From: Corylus avellana
Lineage: Eukaryota; Streptophyta; Magnoliopsida; Fagales; Betulaceae
Direction: 5' to 3'
DNA length: 64,000 nt
NCBI RefSeq assembly: GCF_901000735.1
Contig: NC_081544.1
Location: 20,659,410 to 20,723,409 of the forward strand
The notes below the pieces were generated by a model, which worked only from the letters and a program-made list of their open reading frames with translations, made no database searches and was not told the origin of the DNA. This document shows positions 22,848 to 33,546 of this stretch, piece after piece. The first letter of the stretch is position 1. The number at the start of each line of letters is the position of its first letter. The translations under genes were made by a program, and so were the position numbers.

Positions 22848-24060
22848 AAACTCAACTTTGTCCCAACTTTTAGTTTAAAAATTAAAAACTGCCTATGGAG
22901 GAGAGAGAGCCTTAAATTAGAGAGAGAAATTTGCTCTACAAATTGGGCCAAAGTTGAGTTTAAGTTATGATTGTATTACACTTCGGGCATCATTTGTGAT
23001 TGTTTGCCTTGAATGTTTAATAATTTGAAATGCTGTATTTATTATTTTCAATATGATTATTGGGTGAGTGGGAAAGACCCCCTCTCTACCTTCGTAACCC
23101 CTTTGCCATTTATTGCTTAAAAAAAAAAAAAAAAAAAAACAATTGGGTGATGAGTCTTGGTTATTTTTATGCTGCGTAAAGATTTATAGACGTATTATTT
23201 TTGTAAAACCATCCCCTTAAAAGGGCATTAAAACAATTTGCGAAATTCTTGAAGGTCCCTATATCTTAGGAAAAAACAAAAAACAAAAACAAATATTGGT
23301 CAAAGGCTAGCTAAATATATTTAGATTTACCTTTTAAATTAACTCTTGATAAATATATTTTGTGTTGCATATTTTAGGATTATATAATATATAATTATAG
23401 TTATCAGAGATCATGGAAAACAACAATAATTCTAATGAATCAGAAAATTAACACAAGGCGTTAAAAAATAAATTACAAGTTATAGTCATATGTTTTAAAT
23501 ATTCATTAGAGTGTATTAAATTGTTTACTTATTTCACTAAATATATTTTTGAATATTTTTTAATCTTGACCCCTCTCTATGGTCTTCTTTATTTTTTATC
23601 TTTCGTAATCTTGTCTTGGTTTGATTCGAGCTAATTGATTGCTTTGATTCATGTGCAGTAATTATTGCACATTATTGCGACTAATATGGATACCGTTTAT
23701 TTGTCAGTACGGTGCATATTCCTTATGAACAAGAGAATCCAAACCCAACAAGGTTGGTTGATCATTCTAGTTAAATCAGGCTCGTCCTTTAATTACATGT
23801 GTTCGTGTTTAAATTTTTTAATGAGTTCTCCTTTTTATGTTTAGTTGTCTTATCTCTTTGTATACATTAATTATCAACTGCATTCATAGATAAGATCTTA
23901 TTGTTGGGATGAATATGGTTCTTAGATTTTTAGCATATATGCTATTAATCAACTTGTCACATGTTATTATTCTATTTATAGATGTCACTTTTAGCATATA
24001 TCCTGAAAGCACGTAGTTTCTACCCCATCCCCTTCACCCATTGCCCAGGTCAACTATGCT
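22848..24060. other. Intergenic, no gene recognised
   Basis: AT-rich with a poly(A) tract at 23120-23140. 23640-24045 may be the degraded upstream part of the Myb/SANT-like gene, because a splice-acceptor-like ttgcccag lies at about 24041-24048, but I could not read an exon. Confidence 0.4.
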
Positions 24061-25275
24061 ATGAAATGGGAACCACAACACGAGGATCAACTAATTGACA
24101 TTCTTAGAAAATTCCTTGAAGAAGGAGTTCGACCACCATATGGGAAACACTACATTTCTCGCATTTCCCATAAGCTCAACAAGCGACTTGATGACGGTAT
24201 TCAGTACACGGATGAATAGGTTGGTATGAAAATTGCTCGCCAAAGAGACGCGCATGCCTGTTACATAGGCCTTAGAAAAGAGAACTTTGGTATTGGGTTT
24301 GATTGGGATGATGATACTGAGATGATCTTTGCGACTCTAGAGCAATGGGGAACATATCCGAACGGTAAGTCGTTACCTTTAATATTAAAATTTAGTTATT
24401 CTTATGTCCATTGACTTACTAATTTAAGGTTGTGCTTCTTCTTTATGTATGTTTTTTTGTTTACAGACTCCAAAATTGAAAAAGTACTACAAATTTGAAA
24501 ATGGTCCACCTCAGAGCTATTGGAAATTATGCTACATCTTTACGGGGGCAACTGTCACTGGAAAGCACCGATATGCTAGCACACAACCCCCACCCCCCCT
24601 CAGCCACCCCCCCGCGGACTCCGATCGTGATGAGCATTGCATAGATCACAATCTCCTTCCGGCCATCGTAGATCTAACTAAGGGTCCCAGTGTCCCGCAT
24701 GAAAGTCAAAAGGGAAATTAAAGGCAAAGAGGAAAAGTGACCCACTGCAATCCTCGCATTCTAGCAAGTGTTCCTCACATGGTGAGTTGGTTTACACTTG
24801 GATTTTCAACGAATTCGATTCCATTCACGAAAAAGTCATTCGGAAGTTGAAAATCGGCAATGGTGTTGCATCAACTGGGGATGTTATGTCTTCCAAGCCC
24901 CCTGTCTCCCAAGATCCTGCTGAAGATATTGTGGACATAATTAATGTTTTGGCTAATGAGATTTCACTGCTTCCTTCTGCATATTTGGAAGTGTGTAAAA
25001 CCCTCATAGACCCGACTTGGGCAAAGATACTCTTAAAAATGAAGAACGCAGGACAACGTCATTGGCTACTGTCCTTCATTCCCTCCCAAGATCCTGTTGA
25101 AGATATTATGGACATAATTAATGTTTTGGCTAATGAGATTTCACTGCCTCCTTCTACATATGTGGAAGCGTGTAAAACCCTCATAGACCCAACTTGGGTG
25201 AAGATACTCTTACAAATGACGAATGCGGGACGACGTCATTGGCTACTGTCTTTCATTCCCTTCGGCGATAATTGA
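24061..25275 (+). pseudogene. Broken Myb/SANT-like DNA-binding protein gene
   Basis: Starts MKWEPQHEDQLIDILRKFLE, the Myb/SANT-like domain (Myb_DNA-bind_3 type) of plant nuclear proteins related to L10-interacting and Harbinger-associated Myb proteins. An in-frame TAG at 24217-24219 interrupts it after IQYTDE, but the same frame continues with VGMKIARQRDAHACYIGLRK and FDWDDDTEMIFATLEQWGTYPN. A donor-like GGTAAGT follows (about 24363), then an acceptor-like tttacag (about 24461-24467) and a second segment with PPQSYWKLCYIFTGATVTGKH. A third segment (24787-25275) has helical content with a duplicated 59-residue block. Frames do not join cleanly. I infer a dead or dying gene; use of part of it is possible. 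Confidence 0.7.
24907..25260 (+). repeat. In-frame 177-bp tandem duplication
   Basis: 24907-25083 and 25084-25260 are direct copies encoding 59-residue units (SQDPAEDIVDIINVLANEIS... and SQDPVEDIMDIINVLANEIS...). About a dozen substitutions separate them and both stay open. The duplication kept frame, so it may predate loss of the upstream reading frame. Confidence 0.93.
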
Positions 25276-26352
25276 TAGAATAATTTACGTTTTATGTGAT
25301 GTTTTTATTCTCTGTCCCTTTAATGACTTATTAACTAATTGTGTTCGTATTGAGTTTTTAAATTTGATGGTTGTACGGATGCTTATTCCCTAATATATAT
25401 GTGGATTTTAAAATCTATATTATGTTTGAAGTTTTTAAATCTAAGGTTGTATAGTATGAATATGATTTAAACATTGTATTACATTATGCATTAATACTGA
25501 CTACTGATAAGTGACATTATGCATTCTATTAAAATGTAGGTTTGTAAACATGGATGCAGCTGAACCTTAGCTGAAAACTTTCAAATCACACATTGGGAGG
25601 ATATTATCGGCACATCTTCTGATTTTTATGCTCAAAAGCTCTCAATGACCTCTCAAAAGTTTCTCTTGAACATTTACAAATAAAGAGTTTGCCTCACGTT
25701 CTGTCTCTTTAAATATGCAAATTTCTTGTTATGTGCACTAAGATTAGCAATTTTTTACACAATCTGCAAATTCAATACAAAATTAGCAGGTAAGTTGGCT
25801 AAATACTCTGGTTTATGATTGAGACGTGTATGTTGGCTATTCAATTACCAAAGAGGGCTGTTAGGCATCCCAACACTTTTTTTCAAATTTTTTTTCCCAA
25901 ATAATCTGGATCCCTCATTCATTTTTTATTTTTTATTTTTAAAAAAACACAATATAAATTTATTTAATGGAGCAGATCATTTGGGAAAAAGAATTTAGGA
26001 AAAAGAATTAGAATGTCTAATATTATCTGTTACGAAAATAAAAAACCAAATTTCTTCAATGCAGATGAAGGAAAATGGTAGCAACCGGTTAATTAAGTTA
26101 GAGGCTTTATAGGGTAACCCCAAACTTACTATTCAAGCTTGCCGAATGCGAAGAAAGACTCCTCTCTCTGTCTCTCTCTCTCTTCTTCAATTCTCATTTT
26201 CTCTTCCTCACAAACTGAATTAGCACTTTTTTTTTTTTTTTTCGCAAAGCTGGCCGAACCAGCTTTAAAAATTTTGAATTTAACCAAATACACATAAATT
26301 TGAATTTATTCATACTCATATAAAGAAGTAAGCACCATACATATTGTACGAC

Positions 26353-26386
<34 letters not shown>

Positions 26387-26433
26387 CAATCTCCACAAAC
26401 AACAGACTCTTTCTTTCTCGATTGATCGCCTTA
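25276..26433. other. Intergenic, no gene recognised
   Basis: AT-rich, with a (TC)n-like tract at about 26160-26183, a poly(T) at about 26229-26242 and a (TA)n tract at about 26354-26378. No coding sequence was recognised. Confidence 0.5.
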
Positions 26434-26780
26434 GAGCATTCACAATGGAAGAGCCAAATATTACTTTTATCTAGAATAGCTCTTCAAATGTTCAAAAAAC
26501 CTCCCACATTGAATGAGCCAAAAATATATGTAAAATAGATATTTGATTAGAAGAGCTAAAAAAAAAGTTAAATGTAGCAGCACTTTTTAAGGGAGCCATT
26601 TTATTTTTTAGTGTTTCTCTCTCCTGCTTTATCTTTTTCCCAAATCTTTTCTCACCTTTTTTTTAGAAATATAGCTAATCGAATGTGGAGACACTTAAAA
26701 ATGGCTTAGCTAAACTAGATAAAAGTGAGTTTTGAAGAGCTATTTTACATAAAAATATGGCTCTTCCATTGTGAATGCTC
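26434..26780. mobile_element. Tourist-like MITE, 347 bp, TTA target duplication
   Basis: The ends are gagcattcacaatggaagag and the inverted ctcttccattgtgaatgctc, a perfect 20-base pairing that continues imperfectly to about 50 bases through agctcttcaaa. TTA flanks both sides (26431-26433 and 26781-26783), the 3-bp duplication of the PIF/Harbinger superfamily. Non-coding. It lies about 350 bp downstream of the first LPR gene. Confidence 0.85.
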
Positions 26781-27135
26781 TTAGTGGATGTAGAAAGCTA
26801 TGGTCCTGCATGTAAAAAGAGAAAATTTTACAGATTATGAGACATATAAAATTAGTAGTAATGATATTTAGTATAATGTTATAAGACTGTTATACAATTG
26901 GAATGACGTGATAGCAAAAATTAGCCTTTGATGTATATATATATATATATTTTTTTTCATATGCACATAACGATCAAAGAATTGATTTTACTATCACATC
27001 ATCAAATTGTATAGCAGTTTCATAACAGTTTACTAAATAAAAATATTATAAAATTAGTATAAAAGACGAGTAGGGAGGGTTAGAGTGTGACAACCTTGGT
27101 TAGGCTCTTCACATCTTTCTCATGGCCCTTCTTAA

Positions 27136-30100
27136 TTAATTGATTAACTTTAAGGGCCTCATCATCTCGTTGTCTTCATGATCCAAGATCTGTATATTTG
27201 AATGGCCATATTAAATCAAAATGAAAGAACCAATCTTATCTAACAGATTTTTTTATCTGGCATGATAAAAGAATAAAATAAGGCGAACTTCACTTACCCC
27301 TAAAGTTTTTTACATTTTTGTAATTATACGCTTAAAGTTTAAAAAATTTAAATGTCAGGTTGCCATGTTTAAAAATTTTGTAATGTCATCCATTAATTAG
27401 AATCCTCTATTAAATCTAACACGAGACACCAAAATACGTTTGATTTATTTTTTTTTAAAAAATAAATAAAAATAAAAATTTGCAGACCCATGGGTCAAGT
27501 TGTTCCGTTTTTTTTTTAAAAAAAATAATTATTTAATTAAAATAATTTTGTATTTTTATAAGTTTTACAGGGGTATAAGAGACATTTCACCCCCATTAAC
27601 TTATTGATTTAACCGTAAATCCTAATGGTAGGAGTGACATTGCAAACTTTTAAAATATAAAAACCTGACTTGTAACTTTTTAAATTTTAAGACAATGATT
27701 GCAAAAATGTCGAAACATTAGGAGTAAAAGCACTAGCAATAGTTTCTCTTAGATTTTCTTTAAATTTAGAAAACCAAATTACTTTTTTGCTTCTCTATTC
27801 AAATAAACTCCACAAGAATTGAAATGTGCTTATATATATATATATATACTCGCACCCTTCTAGATAACAAGATGTTTTAAAGTTGTCGGGTTTTTAGAGT
27901 TGTAAAAGCGAACATTATTGTATCATTGAGATGGATTGTTACAAAAGGAGTATTACATGAGGCTTTTCATGAGTTTTTATTATGTTTTAAGAAAAATAAC
28001 GACATTTAAAAAAAGTCTCTTCTTAGGAACTACCAGCGAGGTTACTTATTGTTTATGGACTGGCCAACTCACAAGAGTTGGCGACAAGATTCTCATTGGA
28101 ACAAATTAAGTATACCCTTGGTTTTCTAAATTCCTAGAATGGATTTTAAAGGAACGGCTTGCATTTCTGCTAAAATCTAATCTACTGTTTGGCTCTTAGA
28201 AAGAATATGAAAAAAGAAAAAACAAAAACAAAAAGGAAAAATACTTGAAATTTTTTGAAAGCTATTTTTGTTTTAATTTTATCTTAAAGGACCAAACCAA
28301 AAACAGGCCAGGTTAACCTGGTCGGATTGCATCACCTATGTAGAATAAATTATTTCTAAGTTAACGAATATTAATGATGCGAAAACTTGCTGAATTAATT
28401 AAGCAGAGATTTAAAATACTTACATGGCAATGGTATACGTAGCCTGGCGCCGCAGTTGCATCAAACGGATACGATGCATTAGAATGTATGTAAGAAAATC
28501 TGACTAAAATCTTTGTCACAAATCCGGGTCGCATCTTGAACACGTTCTTCCACCCCTTCTCGTATGCCGGCACCTCTATCCTTTTGCCACGTGCATGCTT
28601 GCTTATTTGGCACTTGATCGCATCGTTCATTCTCATCATGCAATTTGTAAACTCTTTCAAGTTCACCAGCTCAGTCTGATCCATCGCCACAAAAAGCCCC
28701 AAATGAATGTGTAAGGGGTGATTATCCTGCGTCAGATTGATCACGTACCACACTTCGGTGGTCCCCACTTTTGGGGTTTCTGTGACCCGTTCTTCCAATG
28801 TTTTCCCATTCAAATATAGATGAGTTGGCTGATTAGCGGCGCTCGTGTACTCGTACATAGCTATATACCTGGTGTGCGATGCACCGGATACATCAGGACC
28901 AGGGTAATGCATCAACTTCTTGGCAATTTTCCACGTGTCAACCTCAGGACGATTCAGGATGATAAACTTCATGACCTTGCTATTCCCTTCGTTGACCGGG
29001 CTACCACCTGGGTAGGGATACGGTGCATCATTTGCTAGGATAGCAATATCGGTCTTTGAGTTGGAAAAGTCAACAACCACGTCAGCAATCTCAGACGGGC
29101 CTAGTAAAATCTCATTGGTCACGACCGGTTGGTTAAGATAAGCCGAATCAGATCCCACGTGGGTGAATCCAAGACCGTTGATGAAGAAGAACCGAAAGAA
29201 CCTAGCATTGCTGGCATTTAGGATACGAAACCGGTACTTACGACGTCGTACTGTCAAACGTGGCCAGGCCTTCCCGTTCACTATGATAACGTCACCAAAG
29301 TATTCCGGCCGCCAATGGGGGTGTATGGAGGGGTTATCCCCTGTGGAATTCATGTATATAGAACCAGTAGTACGGAAGCTACGATCAAATACGATCAAGG
29401 ATCGATCAAATTCGTCACCGCTAGGAAGTCCAAGTGGGGCCTCCAGTTTCGGGTGGCGGATTATGTAGGCCCCAGCCAAGCCAGCTAGGATGTTGATTCT
29501 AGTCAACCCCATGGCATGATCATGGTACCAAAGGTTTCCAGGTTGTTGTTGGTTGTGGTAGTGATATGTTTCGTTGGTCCACGTGGGTCCCTTTTCTTTG
29601 AATCCTGCGGTGAACCATGAGCTGAAGTATCCATCACTCTCGGGCTCATCGATGCCACCGTGAAGATGGACCACGGTAGGGATGCCCTTCCCCCTATTGG
29701 CTGGTACGGCAGTTGGGATGGTGGTGTCCCACTGCAGTATGTGGTTTGGAGGGAGGTGATTTTGCCACGTCACGTAGGTGTCGATTCCATGCAGGGCCTC
29801 GATTGTTGGACCAGGAACTGTTGCGGTGTCCTTAGATACACCGTAGGCGTAGACGGGTGTTGAAGGGAGATTTCTGTGGAATTTCTGAGAAGAGCAAAAG
29901 CAAGTAACATCAGTTGATAACTTCGTTGAGGGAATCAGAACTTGAGTCAAACTCGTTGCAACAATGGAAAAAGAGAAAAGAATCTCGTACAAAACCAAAA
30001 AGAAAAAGAAAAAGCATATTACCCATTTCTTCTTGAACATGCCAATCTCCAGTGACTTGGATTTGGGAATACCAGACACAAGATGGAAGCCTAGGATTTT

Positions 30101-30232
30101 GGGAAGATGTGGAAGCTGATCGACGAACATTTCCAAGTTGGATGAATTTAGAAGCCTAGCTTGGGGCAAAGAAGCGGTGAGTACTCCTAATAAAGCAAAA
30201 GAAATGAGACGAAGATGCAAAATTGCCTCCAT
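27136..30232 (-). CDS. LPR1: LPR1/LPR2-type multicopper oxidase, copy A, complete
   Basis: Encodes 574 aa in three exons: 30232-30023, 29884-28424 and 27189-27136. LPR1/LPR2 of Arabidopsis are ferroxidases of the secretory pathway and cell wall that set root growth under low phosphate; LPR1 versus LPR2 orthology cannot be decided here. Residues 1-25 look like a signal peptide. All copper-ligand motifs are intact: [12 protein letters not shown] and [10 protein letters not shown] in the first cupredoxin domain, [10 protein letters not shown] and YHCH|ILDHEDNEMMRP in the last. The final YHCH/ILDHE motif is split by intron 2, so exon 3 supplies part of the active site. The plus-strand TTA at 27136-27138 is the stop. 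Intron 1 is 138 bp; intron 2 is 1234 bp and holds a MITE. A tandem relative lies at 47831-50910 in the same orientation. Confidence 0.95.
27297..27735. mobile_element. Long-TIR MITE inside LPR-A intron 2
   Basis: The left arm (cttcacttacccctaaag..., with attatacgcttaaagttt and aatgtcaggttgccat) pairs with the right arm (27640-27735, aacctgacttgtaac, attttaagacaatgattgc, aggagtaaaag) over about 100 bases. It resembles 3045-3405 in arm sequence and 59827-60201 in layout. It explains most of the size difference between this intron and the 595-bp intron of the second LPR copy. No target duplication was fixed. Confidence 0.72.
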
Positions 30233-30495
30233 GGTGTCTTGGTTGCATGCAATTAAGTGTATAGAGATTAGAGATGGAGAATGACAGGGAGAAATGGGTA
30301 TACTTAAAGGGAGTGTGGGGGCGTGTGGCGTGTTCGTATTAGATAAATACATATATATCTCATCATCATCAGTAGAATCTTGGTGAGAATTAGTGGAGGC
30401 ATTACTTTTTTGGGTGGGATCTGAGATATCAAATAAAATAATCACAATAGTAAAGACTAGAGACCATAAAGACGTGTTCAATTTCTTGGCGTGCA

Positions 30496-30526
<31 letters not shown>

Positions 30527-30695
30527 CTAGTAATCATCTGAGATAAGGATGTTGGGAGGGATATATTACTTGGGCCGGTCCCGTAGGCTACAAACCCGCC
30601 ACACGCCCTCACACTTCCTTTAAGTCTCAAGCTGTGACTCTGTCTCAATATTCTCGATCTAATTTACAGTGATAAGATAAAAATAATCATATTTG

Positions 30696-30741
<46 letters not shown>

Positions 30742-31459
30742 CAATAGAACTAATACAATTCTATTTTTATATATAGTTATTCAAAAATAACCCTAAAGGC
30801 CATCTTACCCTGAAAGAACCTTAGGTTTTTTGAGCAAGACATTATGAGGCTCAAAGTCTGAACCGCTTGTGACTAAGGTTGCTATTGGGGCATTATGGAA
30901 CGAGGTATCATATACATCATCTTCTCATCCTTCCACTTTTTTAAAATTATCACTAAATCTGTTATGATTCATATGTAGAACTCATATGACTTCAAAAATC
31001 CAATAATAATTTTAAAAAGTGAAAAGATTAATATTGAAGAAGAGATCGAGGAAAAAAAATACCATTAAATCTGTGGGGGTCTATTTGCATGATGCATATG
31101 ACTTCACATATCCATCTCTATTCAAATGGCATGTCTCTGATTCGAATTCTAAAGCATCGAACTAAGGATTTTTCGTTCGTTTTTGATAGAATACCTACGA
31201 GCTTCGCTGTGCTCAAAGTAATTCCACCAAAAATACATATTAAATCATCTATTTTATTTATTAAATCTTAATTTTCAAAGTTTGTTTACCATTTTTTATT
31301 TTGGGTGCTACAATATTAATGGTTGTGTAGCAGTGAGGGTCACAGTGACGGTGGAGTTACGTTGTTCATGGTGGAGGTAGTGGTTGGCAGCTTGAAAGAG
31401 AAAGAGAACATTTTAGCTTAAGCAACCCTATGATAACGTGGTAGATTTCGGGTTATTCA
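30233..31459. other. LPR-A 5' flank and spacer
   Basis: 30233-30350 is the likely 5' untranslated/promoter region. (TA)n tracts lie at 30496-30518 and 30699-30736. 31320-31445 resembles 32190-32310 as a diverged direct repeat (shared catggtg-aggtag and ggttgg words) on either side of the nested TRIMs. No further gene was recognised. Confidence 0.5.
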
Positions 31460-32087
31460 CGTTGAAGTGTGTTAAATCACTATTTGTCCTAAAAGCTTAA
31501 GCTTATAGGAAGAGGTAAATTTAATCACTTAATCATTAGTTTAATACTCCTCCTCACGCGTGAGCTCAAACTCTTTTTTTAATAGGTGATGCCCAACACG
31601 TGAAATATTTAATTTAAATGGGGGTGAATTGACGGAGTCAAGGTTCAATCCCAGGACTTTTGGCTCTGATACCATGGTAAATCACCACTTGTCCTAAAAG
31701 CTTAAACTTATAGGAATAGATAAATTTAATCACTTAATCATTACTTTAACAAAGTGTAACAATACCGCTATACTCACGTGGACGACTCTTAGAGCATGAA
31801 TTGCAAGGTGTGATTTCAAATGCCATAAAATACTTTGGCTTATCTCACTAGACACCAATTAATTTTCAAATTAGATGGTCAAATGTCATATCCAACAAAT
31901 GGTATCAAAATCAGGGTCATGGGTTTGAGTCACGGGAACGTCACTTTGAGAGAGAGATTGTTAATGTGCAATAGTATCGCTCTGCTCATTTGGACAACTC
32001 TGGTTTTGAATGCCATAAAAAATTGTGGCTTCCCTCACTTGACAGTAATTAATTTTTAGATAAGATAGTCAAATAAAAGATCCAATA
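31460..32087 (+). mobile_element. TRIM element, 5' LTR interrupted by another TRIM
   Basis: Terminal direct repeats at 31460-31897 (interrupted) and 31959-32087 align through cgctatactcacgtggacga / cgctctgctcatttggacaa and atgccataaaa-a-tgtggct. Just after the first repeat is tggtatcaaaatc (31900), a mutated initiator tRNA-Met primer site. Before the second is the purine tract gagagagag (about 31948-31957). The interior is only about 60 bases and non-coding, fitting a terminal-repeat retrotransposon in miniature. Confidence 0.72.
31470..31751 (-). mobile_element. Nested TRIM, 282 bp, with exact 5-bp target duplication
   Basis: Two 77-base terminal repeats (31470-31546 and 31675-31751) enclose ggctctgatacca (31662-31674), the minus-strand primer site for initiator tRNA-Met directly beside the right repeat, and a pyrimidine tract ctcctcctc beside the left repeat (polypurine on the minus strand). 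aagtg flanks it at 31465-31469 and 31752-31756. It sits inside the left repeat of the 31460-32087 element and is therefore younger. Same family as 17408-17687. Confidence 0.93.
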
Positions 32088-33474
32088 ATTTATTTTAAAT
32101 GTACTATCCAAATTAAGGGAGTGCACTAGTACTCTAGGTATTGCATTGTGAAGTTTTTTTTTTTATTTTTTTATGAGTTCATTGTGAAGTTAATTACTAT
32201 GACAGTAGAGTTGCCCCTGGTCATGGTGAAGGTAGAGGTCAATGGTTGGAAAGATCGAGAAAGTTTCAATTTTAAGCCACCCTTTGATCGATAAAAGTGG
32301 CAGATTTTTTTATTGTTCCTTTACAATGAACGGCCTACATTAGAGGTATTACACCCTGTCAGAATCTCAATGTGTATTAGCCTTATCTTAATTGGTGTAC
32401 GGATATATCAGTTAAAAAGAATAAAAATATTTTATGGAGTATTATGCATGTAAAGCAACTTTTTTTTTTTCTGAATGCGCGACTTTTCCAATTGCATTAA
32501 GGACTTTTACATTGTTGACTTCTTTTGGTAAACAAACATGGGCTAAATATTATAACGTTAAAGGTAATACATTTCTTCCATGAAGTATGGCTAGCACAAA
32601 AGTTTGGCATGACTAGCTAATGATCCATCTTTTTGTCTGACCATCTACTTTTTTTATTTTTTTATTTCTTTTTTTTATTTTTTTATAACTTTTGAATGAT
32701 GAGTGGCTCAAATTATTATAAATTCCATGGAGGCATTCATGCCTATAACCATTTTTAATTGCTTCCAAGGCCATATGGTAGAACTTTCATCACAAAAAAC
32801 TCTTCCCTCTACTTTTTTTTTTTAAAGATTTTTTTTTGCAAAACAACAATGGAAATTGAGAATTTTTGTCTAACAGTTTATATAATTCATAATTACATGT
32901 AATATGGTGGATATTGTTTGGAAATTTCATATTTCTTCATAATAAAAAAAAAAAATCAAGGGAATTAAACTTGCATGATATCCCGTACAAATTTTACTTA
33001 GGGTCAGGCTCGATCATCCACGTGGCTGAGAAACGATGAAGAAAGGGTACTGATTGCCCCGAAAATAAAAAGATAAAGGAGAAAAACAACTATGAAGGTT
33101 AGGTTATTGGAGGGATGGAATTAAAATTTCTTATTAGAAAGAGCCAAATTATTAATAAGCGGCCAAGTTTATTAATTTTGATAGGTGCCAAATTTAATTT
33201 TTAAGCCAAAATATATATATAAAAATGTTAAGAAATTTTTTGTAGTTATATATAAACATTTAACCATAAATACACAAATATTTTAACTACATATTTCTAT
33301 ATAAATATTTTAATTATACATAAATTTGTAACTACAAGGGGAGGAGAGTCATAGCCCTTGGCCCCTTCCAGGCTCCAGTCCCCCTCCTAGTTCTGTCCCT
33401 GTCATAAGTGTCCGTGTCCCTTTGAAAAGCATTTTCACTTTTTAAATGCTTTTAATCTTTACTTCAAAGAAAAA
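32088..33474. other. Spacer, no gene recognised
   Basis: AT-rich with several poly(T) tracts (near 32154, 32460, 32810). 32190-32310 is a diverged direct copy of 31320-31445. Nothing coding was recognised. Confidence 0.5.
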
Positions 33475-33546
33475 AATGCTTCTAATCTTTAGAATTGTAG
33501 GGAAGCTGTGAAAGGAAGCCCTATAATTCTAAAGATTAGAAGCATT
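33475..33546. repeat. Near-perfect 28-bp hairpin
   Basis: The arm 33475-33502 (starting aatgcttctaatctttagaa) is complementary to 33519-33546 (ending ttctaaagattagaagcatt) with one G-T type mismatch over 28 positions; the loop is 16 bases. There is no T-run or gene next to it that would make it a terminator. It could be a snapback replication error, a MITE remnant or a small-RNA-like foldback. Confidence 0.85.

Noticed and set aside
28361..30523. Single 720-codon frame spanning LPR-A
   Set aside because: It reads through intron 1 by chance and starts upstream in TA-repeat DNA. The spliced model with GT-AG sites and a third exon restores the expected LPR structure.
31662..31674. ctctgatacca as part of a tRNA gene
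   Set aside because: It is the primer-binding site of a TRIM beside its LTR; no cloverleaf can be drawn around it.
33475..33546. Hairpin as a transcription terminator
   Set aside because: Plant nuclear genes do not use such terminators and no gene ends nearby.
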